Assembly (NCBI RefSeq): GCF_000428865.1 | Contig: NZ_AUAT01000013.1 | Location: 1-64,000 of the forward strand | Direction of reading: 5' to 3' | Source: Eremococcus coleocola DSM 15696 | GTDB taxonomy: Bacteria > Bacillota > Bacilli > Lactobacillales > Aerococcaceae | Length of the DNA: 64,000 nucleotides | In this document: one piece after another, positions 35,691-43,817 of the stretch | Numbering within the stretch: the stretch's first letter is position 1 | Layout: each line of letters starts with the position of its first letter | The notes under the pieces: generated by a model | Database searches by the model: none | What the model saw: only the letters and a program-made list of their open reading frames with translations | What the model was told of the DNA's origin: nothing | Made by a program: the position numbers and the translations under genes

Positions 35691-36542
35691 ATGTCTTTGG
35701 AAAAAACCTTAAATTTAAATATTAATAGTCCTTTTAAGCAAGGGCCATCTGACTTAAGCTTTTCAATTTTAGCTTCTGGTTCTTCAGGTAATTGTACTTA
35801 TATTGAGTCGGCGACAACCCATTTGATGGTGGATGCGGGTCTAAGTGGCAAACGCATCGAAGGTCTCTTTCAACAAATTGACCGGTCACTTGCCCAAGTG
35901 GATGCCATCCTAGTCACCCATGAACATAAAGACCATATTCATGGGGTTGGGGTTTTGTCACGTAAATACAACTTACCTATCTATGCCAACCGAAAAACCT
36001 GGTCGGTGATGGCGAATATGATTGGTAAAATTGCTCCAGAAAACATTAAATATATTGAAAATGAAGAGATGATTACCATTGGAGATATTGATGTTTTAAC
36101 CTACAATGTAAGCCATGATGCAATTCAACCACAATTTTATGCCTTTCAACGGTCTAAAAAGCAGTTTGTTATGTTGACTGATACAGGTTATGTTAGCCAA
36201 CGACTTCGGGACTTACTGAAAAATGCCGATGCATATTTAATTGAATCCAACCATGAAATTGAAATGCTGAGGTATGGACCCTATCCCTGGTCCTTGAAAC
36301 AACGCATCCTGAGTGATAAAGGACATTTATCGAATGAAGATGGTGCCTTAGCCATGATAGATTTAATCGGTGAAAAGACTAAAGATATTTATCTGGGCCA
36401 CTTAAGTCGAGATAATAATACAAAGGTTCTAGCCTTGTCTGCCATGGAAGATACCTTGACACAGTATGATTTTGATATTAAACGTCAGATTAAATTGCAT
36501 ATGACTGATCCAGCTATGGCGACAGAACTAAAATATTTATAG
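35691..36542 (+). CDS. walJ: Metallo-beta-lactamase fold nuclease WalJ (YycJ)
   Basis: 283 residues. The fold begins SFSILASGSSGNCTYIE, with the metal motif THEHKDHIHG, a YNVSHDA segment, LTDTGYV and ESNHE, and closes with LGHLSRDNN. These are the YycJ marks of a cytoplasmic 5'-exonuclease-type MBL protein linked to DNA repair and cell-division coordination. Compared with homologues, which begin near the SFSILASGS segment, this start adds about 22 residues; no better start is visible. The ribosome site is weak (AAAGTGATTAG). A strong terminator follows. Confidence 0.93.
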   Translation: MSLEKTLNLNINSPFKQGPSDLSFSILASGSSGNCTYIESATTHLMVDAGLSGKRIEGLFQQIDRSLAQVDAILVTHEHKDHIHGVGVLSRKYNLPIYANRKTWSVMANMIGKIAPENIKYIENEEMITIGDIDVLTYNVSHDAIQPQFYAFQRSKKQFVMLTDTGYVSQRLRDLLKNADAYLIESNHEIEMLRYGPYPWSLKQRILSDKGHLSNEDGALAMIDLIGEKTKDIYLGHLSRDNNTKVLALSAMEDTLTQYDFDIKRQIKLHMTDPAMATELKYL

Positions 36543-36555
36543 AACTTCAGTATAT

Positions 36556-36592
36556 GGGAGCGGGACTTTTTGTCCCGCTCCCGAGTTTTTTA
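36556..36592 (+). terminator. Intrinsic terminator after walJ
   Basis: A perfect 11-bp stem gggagcgggac/gtcccgctccc with a 5-T loop, followed by gagttttttat. Confidence 0.9.
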
Positions 36593-36655
36593 TAAATATT
36601 TGTGAAAGGGCTTTTCCGTGGTAAAATAGATCTATATTTAAAAGGAGGTTTTTAC

Positions 36656-37555
36656 ATGGTAAAACGTTTTTTAAGTGCGAATACGTCTGAGATTTTAGCA
36701 ATGTCTGGTGCGGAATTAAAACAAAGTATAAAAGCATCAGAAGGCCGAATCATTGTTTCTGAAAATGTGGTCATGGCAGCGCCTGTGATTGGGGATATTA
36801 CCAATGCTGAAATGGCCCGCGCTTTTGGGGCAGATTTACTCTTGTTAAATGGTTTGGATGTTTTGAATCCAGTTATTAATGGATTGGGTGACTATGAAGG
36901 TAATTTCGTAGACCGACTTCATCATTTAGTGGGTCGTCCCATTGGGGTGAATTTAGAACCGGTTGACCCTAATATTGAGATGATGAGTGAGCTGATTGAA
37001 ATTCCTAAAGGCCGTCAAGCCAATCCTGAAACCTTAGCTGAAATAGAAAAACTGGGGATGGATTTCGTTTGCTTTACCGGAAATCCAGGGACTGGCGTTA
37101 CTAATCAAGCCATTATTGATACAGTCAAACAAGCCCGCCAATCTTATTCAGGCTTGATTATAGCTGGTAAGATGCATGCGGCTGGGGTGGATGAACCGGT
37201 CTTAGATTTGGATATTGTGCAAGCCTTGATTGATGCCGGAGCGGATGTTATTTTAGCCCCTTCAGTTGGTTCAGTGCCTGGCTTCCAAGCCCAAGAATTG
37301 ACTGAGGCAGTTAAGATTGCTCACCGTCATGGAGCACTTGTGATGTCTGCTATTGGTACCAGTCAAGAATCGGCTGAGCCAGAAACAATCCGGTATATGG
37401 CCATCCAAAATAAGATGTGTGGCGTAGATATGCAACATATTGGTGATGCCGGTTATGGTGGTTTAGCGCCAGTTGACAATATCTTAGTCATGAGCCGAGC
37501 CATCCGCGGCCAACGCCATACGCTTTCTATGATCGCGCGTTCAATTAATCGATAA
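36656..37555 (+). CDS. TIM-barrel protein of the DUF7916 group (phosphoenolpyruvate-mutase-like fold)
   Basis: 299 residues from the ATG after AAAGGAGG; the longer in-frame ATG upstream has no ribosome site. It begins VKRFLSANTSEILAMSGAEL and contains a repeated beta/alpha pattern with FTGNPGTGV, LIIAGKMHAAG, VILAPSVGSVPGF and HIGDAGYGG. I recognise it as a conserved Firmicutes family often near sugar PTS genes, with no proven reaction; the glycine motifs suggest a phosphate-binding barrel. Here it stands alone between walJ and a secreted protein gene. Confidence 0.7.
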   Translation: MVKRFLSANTSEILAMSGAELKQSIKASEGRIIVSENVVMAAPVIGDITNAEMARAFGADLLLLNGLDVLNPVINGLGDYEGNFVDRLHHLVGRPIGVNLEPVDPNIEMMSELIEIPKGRQANPETLAEIEKLGMDFVCFTGNPGTGVTNQAIIDTVKQARQSYSGLIIAGKMHAAGVDEPVLDLDIVQALIDAGADVILAPSVGSVPGFQAQELTEAVKIAHRHGALVMSAIGTSQESAEPETIRYMAIQNKMCGVDMQHIGDAGYGGLAPVDNILVMSRAIRGQRHTLSMIARSINR

Positions 37556-38048
37556 TTACTGATAGTTGTTAAAAAACAATCTTTTTACGAGACTTTTTAC
37601 CTCAAGAAAGATTGTTTTTTTTATTAGAGTGGATGGATATAAGCTATTTTTATTCGGTTGTCTAATCTAAAAGTATGTGATAAAGCTTTGAAAAGTATAT
37701 ATAGTTTTATAATTTACTTATATTTTATGGTTTAATAATGCAGTGAATAATTTCGGAGATTATGGTTTAAATTTAAAAAAACTGTAATGTCAATCTTAGT
37801 TTGTTTTTATAACATATATAAAATTTAATGATTTGCAATGAAAAAATATTATTTTTATAATTTACTTAAGAGGTACTGTAATCACTTTTTTAATATAGAC
37901 TTATGTCTAAGGAACTCGCTAAAGGTTCACTAAGTTTAGAAAGGATGCGTCAAAATCAAACAATTTTAGGAGGAAGGGAGGTAATCAAAGTAGCTATATA
38001 GTTTTACTATCCAGGATAAGTTAGAATATTGCCAAAGGAGGTAAAATC
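37556..38048. other. Long AT-rich intergenic region
   Basis: 493 bases. It begins with a terminator (37574-37623). Then about 300 bases are very AT-rich with no clear gene. A 33-codon frame (37903-38001) is noted in the findings. The last 60 bases have two Shine-Dalgarno-like runs, AGGAGGAAGGGAGG at about 37965-37980 and AAAGGAGG just before 38049. Confidence 0.5.
37574..37623 (+). terminator. Intrinsic terminator after the TIM-barrel gene
   Basis: aaacaatcttt pairs with aaagattgttt around a 22-base loop; eight Ts follow. Confidence 0.8.
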
Positions 38049-38828
38049 ATGCAAGCATTAAATAATAAGCAAGTAGTTAAGGCTTCACTTGCTTGTTTAG
38101 CTTCAATCTTTGTACTAGGAACGACCAGCCAAGTTAATCATGGGGGTGAATTCCTATTCTCTCCTGTTTCCGTTAATGCTCAAACAGTGTCACCTGAGGA
38201 CCAAGCTCAGAAAATTTTGGGGCAATTGGTGGAACTTTACCCTGAGACTCCCTTGCCCAATCATATTTTAACGGCACAATCGCCTGAGTTCCTTTCTGCT
38301 GCGACGACCGGCCAAGAAAAAGATGGAAAATTCAAAATTCTTTATTATGCCACTGAAAATCCAATAGACTTAGACGATACAAAAGTTAATAACTTACAAC
38401 CCCTTGCTTCATTTGAAAAAGTCACCTATCCAGATAAGAACCAAGCTCAAGAGGCTGTGAATCAAGTGATTGATCCAAATGGTCAGGAAATTGATTTGGG
38501 CTATGGGATTATTGGTTATCAAAATGGTGGCGCTGGATCACGCTTTACTTATTGGCAGGAAGGCAATTGGGCGCTAGGGGTCCGGACCCCAAACATGGAG
38601 AATGCTGAGTTTATCGAACTTCCATATCAAGTTGTGACCTATTTGGAAGAGCACTTGTTGCCAGCACCCCGAGATAAGGGACAAATCAGCCTGGATGAAG
38701 GGGCTGCCTCTGATTTAGGTGTTAACCAAATTATTTGGCAAGAGGATAATATTGTCTATTCAATTAGTCATGTCGATCCGATGGCTGCGATTATTATGGC
38801 AACTTCAATCACTGAAGCTGCTGAATAA
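38049..38828 (+). CDS. Secreted protein of unknown function
   Basis: 259 residues. The N-terminus has a classic Sec signal: basic KQVVK, hydrophobic ASLACLASIFVLGTT, and a probable cleavage after VNA at about residue 45. The mature part has no cell-wall anchor (no LPxTG), no lipobox and no motif I recognise. It is acidic and rich in Asn, Gln and Glu. CAAAGGAGGTAAAATC gives a strong start. It lies directly beside the left end of the integrated element but outside it. Confidence 0.75.
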   Translation: MQALNNKQVVKASLACLASIFVLGTTSQVNHGGEFLFSPVSVNAQTVSPEDQAQKILGQLVELYPETPLPNHILTAQSPEFLSAATTGQEKDGKFKILYYATENPIDLDDTKVNNLQPLASFEKVTYPDKNQAQEAVNQVIDPNGQEIDLGYGIIGYQNGGAGSRFTYWQEGNWALGVRTPNMENAEFIELPYQVVTYLEEHLLPAPRDKGQISLDEGAASDLGVNQIIWQEDNIVYSISHVDPMAAIIMATSITEAAE

Positions 38829-38900
38829 TGATTAATGATGCAAGATAAGATTTTGGATAAATTTTACTAGAAAAGAAATGTTTTGTTAATTGAATAGTCA

Positions 38901-38948
38901 AAAAAACAGCTAGGAATACCTATAACATAGGATTCCTAGCTGTTTTTA
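38901..38948. terminator. Original sufB terminator (bidirectional), now left of the element
   Basis: acagctaggaat (38906-38917) pairs with attcctagctgt (38932-38943), with A- and T-runs on each side. In the uninterrupted chromosome it would lie 8-10 bases after the sufB stop. After integration it serves only the secreted-protein gene. Confidence 0.8.
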
Positions 38949-38951
38949 AAA

Positions 38952-38977
38952 TTAACCAACACTACCTTCCATTTCAT
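38952..38977. repeat. attL: left 26-bp direct repeat of the element
   Basis: Identical to 48892-48917. It is the copied end of sufB (the last codons, on the complement strand, plus the TAA). The two sequences diverge immediately on both sides. Confidence 0.92.
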
Positions 38978-39066
38978 TTATGCAATTTATGGTAATAAAC
39001 GATAGTGTTTTAGGGTTATTATAAAGCGGTTTTTAGATAAAGTAGATTAGTGTAATTGATACTAAG

Positions 39067-39093
39067 AACGTATTAACGTATTAAAAACGTATT
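39067..39093. repeat. Left arm-type repeats (three copies of AACGTATT)
   Basis: AACGTATT occurs at 39067-39074, 39075-39082 and 39086-39093, in direct orientation, about 90 bp inside attL. Two more copies lie inside attR (48799-48806, 48811-48818). Direct repeats near both ends are what tyrosine integrases bind with their N-terminal arm domain. Confidence 0.65.
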
Positions 39094-39212
39094 TAGTTAG
39101 CTCCCCGTCATTGAAGCTTAGCCGTCCATTTCCTGGGCGGTTATTTAATATAATTTTTGTTAGTTTATAAACTAACTGTTTGAATCATAGCCTTTTAAGT
39201 GGTAAAAGTTTT

Positions 39213-39842
39213 TTACATGGTTAGGGTATCAATAGTATGAGCTTCCCAATTTTCATAAGCTTCTATTTTTGCATCTTGGGCATTTTTCGAATTATTAACT
39301 AGATTTTCATACATCATCATGCCGTAAGGGTCATTGCTGATTGTTACAGATGATTTATAAAATTCTAAATCCCGTTTAAATTTGGCCATTAAGTCCTCAA
39401 AAACAGCCTGTTTACTTTCATAATCAGGATATAAAATTTCATTATTCTTGGCTACACTTATGATTTTTTTCATAGCGGTTGGAATTGCTACATAACGTTT
39501 AATATAAGTGTTTAATTCTGTTCGATTCATATCTAAGCCATCTAGCAAGTTTAATTCTGAAGCTATGTCTGCAGTGATAGCTTGGGTGTTCTTTTCGATT
39601 TTTTCCGACTCATCAGTCAAGAATTTATCCATTTCATTATAAAGCGGTTCTAAATAGTCATAGGGCTCTTTATTTTCGCTCTTAAAGTCATTTAATCGCT
39701 TATCATATTCCGACCGATATATTTTACCTTGCTGTAGTTCACTTTGCAATTTATTATCTAACTCAATATATTGGCGCTTTAATTCTACACGTTTTTTTCC
39801 ATAAGCATTAATTTTTGTCTGTAAATCTTTAATAGTTGTCAT
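39213..39842 (-). CDS. Hypothetical coiled-coil protein, last gene of the element
   Basis: 209 residues, strongly helical and charged, with coiled-coil potential over about 1-110 (KTQKQ-type heptads, KKRVELKRQYIELDNKLQ) and again at 130-175. No signal or membrane segment. It is the promoter-distal gene of the leftward operon, next to the TerS-like gene, where satellites often keep capsid-size or packaging functions. That is positional inference only. TAAAGGAGATAATAA precedes the ATG. Confidence 0.65.
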   Translation of the reverse strand: MTTIKDLQTKINAYGKKRVELKRQYIELDNKLQSELQQGKIYRSEYDKRLNDFKSENKEPYDYLEPLYNEMDKFLTDESEKIEKNTQAITADIASELNLLDGLDMNRTELNTYIKRYVAIPTAMKKIISVAKNNEILYPDYESKQAVFEDLMAKFKRDLEFYKSSVTISNDPYGMMMYENLVNNSKNAQDAKIEAYENWEAHTIDTLTM

Positions 39843-39892
39843 TTATTATCTCCTTTATGTTTTTTCTAACTCTATTCAGCATCAGCTTTTAG

Positions 39893-40270
39893 TTAAAAGT
39901 TTTCTTGCTGTTCATTCTCTAACGCTTCCAATCTTTCCAGTATCTCCGCTTGCATATCTATTTCTAGGCCGTGATAAGCTTTCTCTAGTACTAGATTACA
40001 AGCTTGTATTTTTGCATAAGGTGAAACCTTGTTATCGTCCAGAATCTGCTCCAGCACTTCGGTGGCTTTGGTAGATAGGTACTGTAAGCGGGTGGTAGTC
40101 AAGTCCATTATATTTCGCCTCATTTGCTTATAGGCTTCTTGAAACTTATCCGTACTTAGCCAGCGGTTTGCTGTTGACCTTGGCACATCCGCCATTCTAC
40201 AAGCCTTAGTCACATTGGGTTCTTGCAATAGTGCTAGCAGAAATTTTTCTTGTCTTGCGTTTATAGCCAA
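39893..40270 (-). CDS. TerS-like / phBC6A51-type helix-turn-helix protein
   Basis: 125 residues. An N-terminal helix-turn-helix (about 5-45: RQEKFLLALLQEPNVTKACR then ADVPRSTANRWLSTDKF) is followed by a helical region and an acidic C-terminal tail. It resembles small-terminase DNA-binding proteins and phBC6A51-type phage proteins. In PICIs a small terminase redirects the helper packaging motor to satellite DNA. No large terminase is in the element, which fits that role. The start is TTG and overlaps the preceding gene by 10 bases. It could instead be a plain regulator. Confidence 0.55.
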   Translation of the reverse strand: MAINARQEKFLLALLQEPNVTKACRMADVPRSTANRWLSTDKFQEAYKQMRRNIMDLTTTRLQYLSTKATEVLEQILDDNKVSPYAKIQACNLVLEKAYHGLEIDMQAEILERLEALENEQQENF

Positions 40271-40578
40271 TTGTCATCACCTACTTTCTTATAATACCAA
40301 TCCCAAGCCTTACCAATTCGTTTTTCTTCAGTGTCATCTTTCGGGAAAAAATTAATCAAAATACTAGACACCTCGCTAGTATTAGCATCAACAAATTGTT
40401 CCATGGAATCAAAATCAGTAAATATTTTTTTAAAGTGACCACTTCTAACGATTATTCCGTCCCCGTCTTCTGTTGGTTCTAAGATTAGAAAATAGAATGC
40501 ATTTTTAGCCTTTGCTTTTCGTTCTAATTCAGTGACTTTATCGCTCAAATTCTTAAAATATCTTATTCTATTCTTCAT
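40261..40578 (-). CDS. Hypothetical protein of the satellite element
   Basis: 105 residues, soluble, starting MKNRIRYFKNLSDKVTELERKAKAK and ending in an aromatic-rich KAWDWYYKKVGDDNWL. I do not recognise it. GGGGGTGAGAA precedes the ATG. It overlaps the TerS-like gene by 10 bases, so the two are translated together. Confidence 0.6.
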   Translation of the reverse strand: MKNRIRYFKNLSDKVTELERKAKAKNAFYFLILEPTEDGDGIIVRSGHFKKIFTDFDSMEQFVDANTSEVSSILINFFPKDDTEEKRIGKAWDWYYKKVGDDNWL

Positions 40579-40702
40579 TTCTCACCCCCTAGGTAAATGT
40601 CCCATTGTGTTTATATGTTTTTTCGCATTAATCACCCCCCTTAAATAGCCGTTTCTAGCTCATTTCAAAGTGTTAGGTGGGTAATGGTAAGTGAAATAGT
40701 CT

Positions 40703-41161
40703 TTAAATCCTTGTATAAAGATGGTAACCATCTTCATCAGTTAAATCGAAAGGGTAGCCTTTCTCTTTCTCGTAAAGCCCATTCTCATAGATATACCTAA
40801 CCATGACTTGGCTTAGTTCTTTATGGGCTTGGTACAATATTGCTTGGGTTCTTCCTGGAGTCAATCCGACTTGTTCGGCAACTTCAGCAATCTTTGGAGT
40901 TCTAGCAATCTTATAGCCCATCATGATACTTTGGTCACCACTTCTTACAGTAATTTCTGGTAGTACCAGCCACTTCATTATGAATACCTTGGCGCACAAT
41001 GGATCAATACTTTTTAGATTGACTAAGTAATGGTTCAGCCATTCTAAATCATCCGCACTTGCCACATCTTTTAATTGATAGATAATACATAAACGTATAA
41101 GCTTACCAGGTTTTAACGAAAAGGTCAGATTTTTATATTTTACTCTTTGCGTAAGCGTCAC
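40703..41161 (-). CDS. Sigma-70 region 4-like regulator (ArpU-type)
   Basis: 152 residues. The C-terminal half has a region-4-type helix-turn-helix, KIAEVAEQVGLTPGRTQAIL followed by HKELSQVM. Such ArpU-like small regulators switch on late genes in Gram-positive phages. Here it precedes the TerS-like gene and could control the packaging end of the operon. It starts at a GTG whose first bases overlap the TGA of the gene before (GTGA overlap). Confidence 0.6.
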   Translation of the reverse strand: MTLTQRVKYKNLTFSLKPGKLIRLCIIYQLKDVASADDLEWLNHYLVNLKSIDPLCAKVFIMKWLVLPEITVRSGDQSIMMGYKIARTPKIAEVAEQVGLTPGRTQAILYQAHKELSQVMVRYIYENGLYEKEKGYPFDLTDEDGYHLYTRI

Positions 41162-41667
41162 ACACTCACCCCCAATTCTTTGAATAAATCGTCAACAGCA
41201 CTAGCCATTCTTTCCCACTCTAATTTTCGTTGTTCCTCATATTCAATCATCATTTGCTTTTTACTAGCCACCCAATGGGCATCTAAATAGAATTCAATTT
41301 CCTGGATATAATCATACAATGCTTGTAATTCTGGGCTAATTAAATCATGTTTTAAAGCCGTTTTAAAGCGGTGTAGGTCTTCCTTGGTATATTCTTCCAA
41401 TAGTAGGGCATAACGCTTCCTGGCTCGCTCTGCTTTAGCATAAAGGGTGTTCTCGTCAGCAATAATCTGGCACACTGAATTAAAAGGGTCACAAGCGGTT
41501 TGCCACTCTGGATTGGTTAGGCCAGCTAGCATTGTGCCAGTCATAGAACGCTGCAAATAGTAGAGCCTACTTACTTGCTTGGCTTTATATTCTAGCTCTT
41601 GGGCTTTAGTTTCTAGGTTTAAATAATGGGCTAGGGTCTGCCTCATTAGTGATTCATTGTCATTCAC
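41158..41667 (-). CDS. Hypothetical helical protein of the satellite element
   Basis: 169 residues, helical, rich in Glu, Leu, Lys and Tyr, with coiled-coil tendencies (YLNLETKAQELEYKAKQ; EEQRKLEWERMASAVDDLF). No known motif. It starts at GTG with AGGTGG about ten bases upstream and overlaps the sigma-like gene by 4 bases, so they are coupled. Confidence 0.6.
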   Translation of the reverse strand: MNDNESLMRQTLAHYLNLETKAQELEYKAKQVSRLYYLQRSMTGTMLAGLTNPEWQTACDPFNSVCQIIADENTLYAKAERARKRYALLLEEYTKEDLHRFKTALKHDLISPELQALYDYIQEIEFYLDAHWVASKKQMMIEYEEQRKLEWERMASAVDDLFKELGVSV

Positions 41668-41689
41668 ACAATTCGCACCACCTCACACA

Positions 41690-41746
41690 ATTAAAAAGAG
41701 CAACTCAAAAGATAGATAGGTTAGTATCTGCCTTTGGTTGCTCCAC
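41690..41746 (-). terminator. Terminator within the leftward operon
   Basis: On the minus strand gagcaac..caaag pairs with cttttgagttgctc, followed by tttttaatt. It would separate the replication genes from the sigma/TerS-like genes, so the latter may depend on their own promoter. Confidence 0.7.
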
Positions 41747-41755
41747 TTGGCTTAT

Positions 41756-42001
41756 TTATTTTTTTCTTCTGAATCGCAGTAGAATGTCAATTCCCTTGCC
41801 GTGTTCTCTAAATGTAATCCTTGGTAATAAAAATGACGAATTAGTCATAAGGTAATTTAGCAACTCATCATCTTGTATATCATCAGCCAGTTGGTGAAAT
41901 GCTTCAGATATAGTGGACTTGTCTAGGTTCTTCTTAATCTGTAACGTAAATTCATCCATCCAGGTACTTGTATAGTAGGATTCTCGGTTATTTTTTAACA
42001 T
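41756..42001 (-). CDS. Small hypothetical protein of the satellite element
   Basis: 81 residues, with MLKNNRESYYTSTWMDEFTL at the start and a basic end (LLRFRRKK). No recognised domain. It starts 8 bases after the stop of the gene before, with TAGGTGCTGAT as ribosome site. Confidence 0.55.
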   Translation of the reverse strand: MLKNNRESYYTSTWMDEFTLQIKKNLDKSTISEAFHQLADDIQDDELLNYLMTNSSFLLPRITFREHGKGIDILLRFRRKK

Positions 42002-42009
42002 ATCAGCAC

Positions 42010-42168
42010 CTACACTTTTTCTGTTTCAGTTCTGTGTATTGTTTTAACCTCGCCTTGTTGAATGACCAGCTCAATCCGCCCATAATTTAGCGGTTTAATT
42101 GGGGTGATCTTGTTGCCATGTTTGATTAAAATATAACCTTGGTTTAGTAAGTTAGTTGGGTTTCCCAT
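42010..42168 (-). CDS. Small hypothetical phage-type protein (52 residues)
   Basis: The frame begins MGNPTNLLNQGYILIKHGNK and ends RTETEKV. GGAGCGTGACAA precedes the ATG, and the stop is 8 bases before the next start, so the spacing is that of an operon gene. It contains a GRIELVIQQGEVKTI stretch seen in small phage accessory proteins. No function known. Confidence 0.6.
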   Translation of the reverse strand: MGNPTNLLNQGYILIKHGNKITPIKPLNYGRIELVIQQGEVKTIHRTETEKV

Positions 42169-42208
42169 TTGTCACGCTCCTTTTTTATCAATTGATTTAC
42201 ATCATTTC

Positions 42209-42517
42209 CTAATAAATTTGTGATTCTATATCCATTTGCATATCGATCATTTCATCTCTTAGCTTCAATTCCATATCCGTTATGGAACAATCTAGCCCAT
42301 CTTGGCCTTTCTTTAGTAGGGTTATTTCTTTTCTTAGTTGTTTAACAATGTTCTTCATTTCCTTGGCTTTATCGGCATGGGCTGTTTTGATAGATTTTAG
42401 GCCATCAAATATCTGTTCTGTATAATATTCTAGGTCAGATAATCTTGACTGAATCATGCTAATGTCTTGTCTGATATATCTAATTTCTAAATCAATTTCT
42501 TCATTAGTTGGTATCAT
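42209..42517 (-). CDS. Coiled-coil hypothetical protein of the satellite element
   Basis: 102 residues from the ATG of MIPTNEEIDLEI, preceded by GAAAGGGACTAAC; a longer in-frame ATG has no ribosome site. Nearly all of it is heptad-rich helix (IRQDISMIQSRLSDLEYYTE; MKNIVKQLRKEITLLKKGQ). It follows the prim-pol gene after about 215 bp. No known function. Confidence 0.6.
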   Translation of the reverse strand: MIPTNEEIDLEIRYIRQDISMIQSRLSDLEYYTEQIFDGLKSIKTAHADKAKEMKNIVKQLRKEITLLKKGQDGLDCSITDMELKLRDEMIDMQMDIESQIY

Positions 42518-42578
42518 AGTTAGTCCCTTTCTATAATTTAGCTGAAAGTCTGGCAATCTGGCAAAAGTCTGGCAATCT

Positions 42579-42595
42579 TATAAACGTTGATTTAA
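42579..42595. repeat. 17-bp direct repeat, copy 1
   Basis: tataaacgttgatttaa is repeated exactly at 43624-43640. The two copies flank the prim-pol gene. A nearby tandem aagtctggcaatct/gtctggcaatct (about 42546-42578) lies beside copy 1. Confidence 0.7.
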
Positions 42596-42731
42596 CAGTA
42601 TTTGTGTGGGTGGTTGCCATACTTGCCAAGTTTCCAGGTTTTCTATACCTTTTTATATTTTTACTAATTAAAAAGCAGTATCGTTGACTTAGCTATTTAA
42701 ATTAAAAATATTTGGTACTCTAATCCCCCGT

Positions 42732-43523
42732 TCAATTCGCACTATTTACCGTTGCTATCCATTCAGATTCTGTAAAAACATCTCCATTTTTAACATTTCC
42801 AATCAATTTCTTTAATGGTTCAATTGGCTTACTACATTGTTTTGCATAGCTTGAAGCTAGATACAGATCGTTATTTCTTTCAATAGATTCACCTTTAATA
42901 ATTCGCTCGTATGCTTCCTTACCTAGACCGCCTGAACCTGTTAAATGTGAAAAATCATAATTAGTTAATGTAGCGGCAACTGAATATTTATTAATTTTCT
43001 GTTCTTCAAAATTTCCTCGTACAGAAAATATATGTTTTTCAAAGTCCCCCTCATAATAAACGGGTTCATGCAAGTTAGTAATTTCATATTTACCCTTTTT
43101 TGTAACACTACCACCAAAAACAAAATAATTATTGTCGTGCGCCTTTATATCTACACCGTCTAAATATCCAATTTTTTGGCCGTATTCAATGCCGTTGTGC
43201 TTTTTGAATATAATATGCTTCCCACCGCTCGGAGTGCTTTGTACCATTGTATTTTTGGCATTATCAACCAATTCATCATAGTACGGGATTCTCTTTAATG
43301 ATTCAAAACCATTGTGGCCATGTAAATCAATATCGATACACCACACCCCTCGGGTTAGCATGCCAAATGCAGATACTTTTGAATATGCTTCAATATTTCG
43401 ATTTACAAAATCTGAATCAATCGTTATATCTTTAAATGCTACAATTGGTTTTTTATGTTGATCTAAAGGGATAATTTGTAGTCCATAATTTAGTAGATCA
43501 ATTGCTAAATCGTATCCGTTCAT
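42732..43523 (-). CDS. Bifunctional DNA primase-polymerase (Prim-Pol) domain protein
   Basis: 263 residues. It has the N-terminal PF09250-type motifs: WCIDIDLHGHNGF (catalytic acidic pair), STPSGGKHIIFKKH (the S-GG-H-type block) and GVDIKAHDNNYFVFGGS. It would prime, and possibly extend, DNA at the element's own origin. It is short, with only the polymerase part; the helicase is a separate gene. TAAAGGAGGTCAAA precedes the ATG. Note that it lies downstream of the helicase, the reverse of the usual order. Confidence 0.82.
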   Translation of the reverse strand: MNGYDLAIDLLNYGLQIIPLDQHKKPIVAFKDITIDSDFVNRNIEAYSKVSAFGMLTRGVWCIDIDLHGHNGFESLKRIPYYDELVDNAKNTMVQSTPSGGKHIIFKKHNGIEYGQKIGYLDGVDIKAHDNNYFVFGGSVTKKGKYEITNLHEPVYYEGDFEKHIFSVRGNFEEQKINKYSVAATLTNYDFSHLTGSGGLGKEAYERIIKGESIERNNDLYLASSYAKQCSKPIEPLKKLIGNVKNGDVFTESEWIATVNSAN

Positions 43524-43817
43524 TTTGACCTCCTTTATATTTTATTGACTTGAAATTATTTAATACTTTTATACCCCTTACGCTTAAATCGATACCCCTA
43601 AAGAAGTATTTTAAAAATAAAAATATAAACGTTGATTTAAAGCCATTCTTAAAAACAAAATAATAGTTGTCTTAGAGATAATAGTAATAAGAGTAAGGAG
43701 TTGATACATCAATATTTTAAGCGTATTTTTAAATGTAAGTTTAACGTAAGGCTTACGCTTGTAAAAAATCAATAAGAGTAAGGTTTTTTGTCACTTACTC
43801 TTATTAAGAGTAATGAT
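43524..43817. other. Candidate replication origin of the satellite
   Basis: An AT-rich 294-base gap between the 3' end of the helicase gene and the prim-pol start. It holds four copies of AAGAGTAA (43689-43696, 43774-43781, inverted 43795-43802, direct 43806-43813), the palindrome cgtaaggcttacg (43745-43757), and copy 2 of the 17-bp repeat. In SaPI-type islands the origin lies just 3' of rep and carries iterons. Assignment is inferred from place and repeats. Confidence 0.55.
43624..43640. repeat. 17-bp direct repeat, copy 2
   Basis: Exact copy of 42579-42595, on the other side of the prim-pol gene. Confidence 0.7.
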
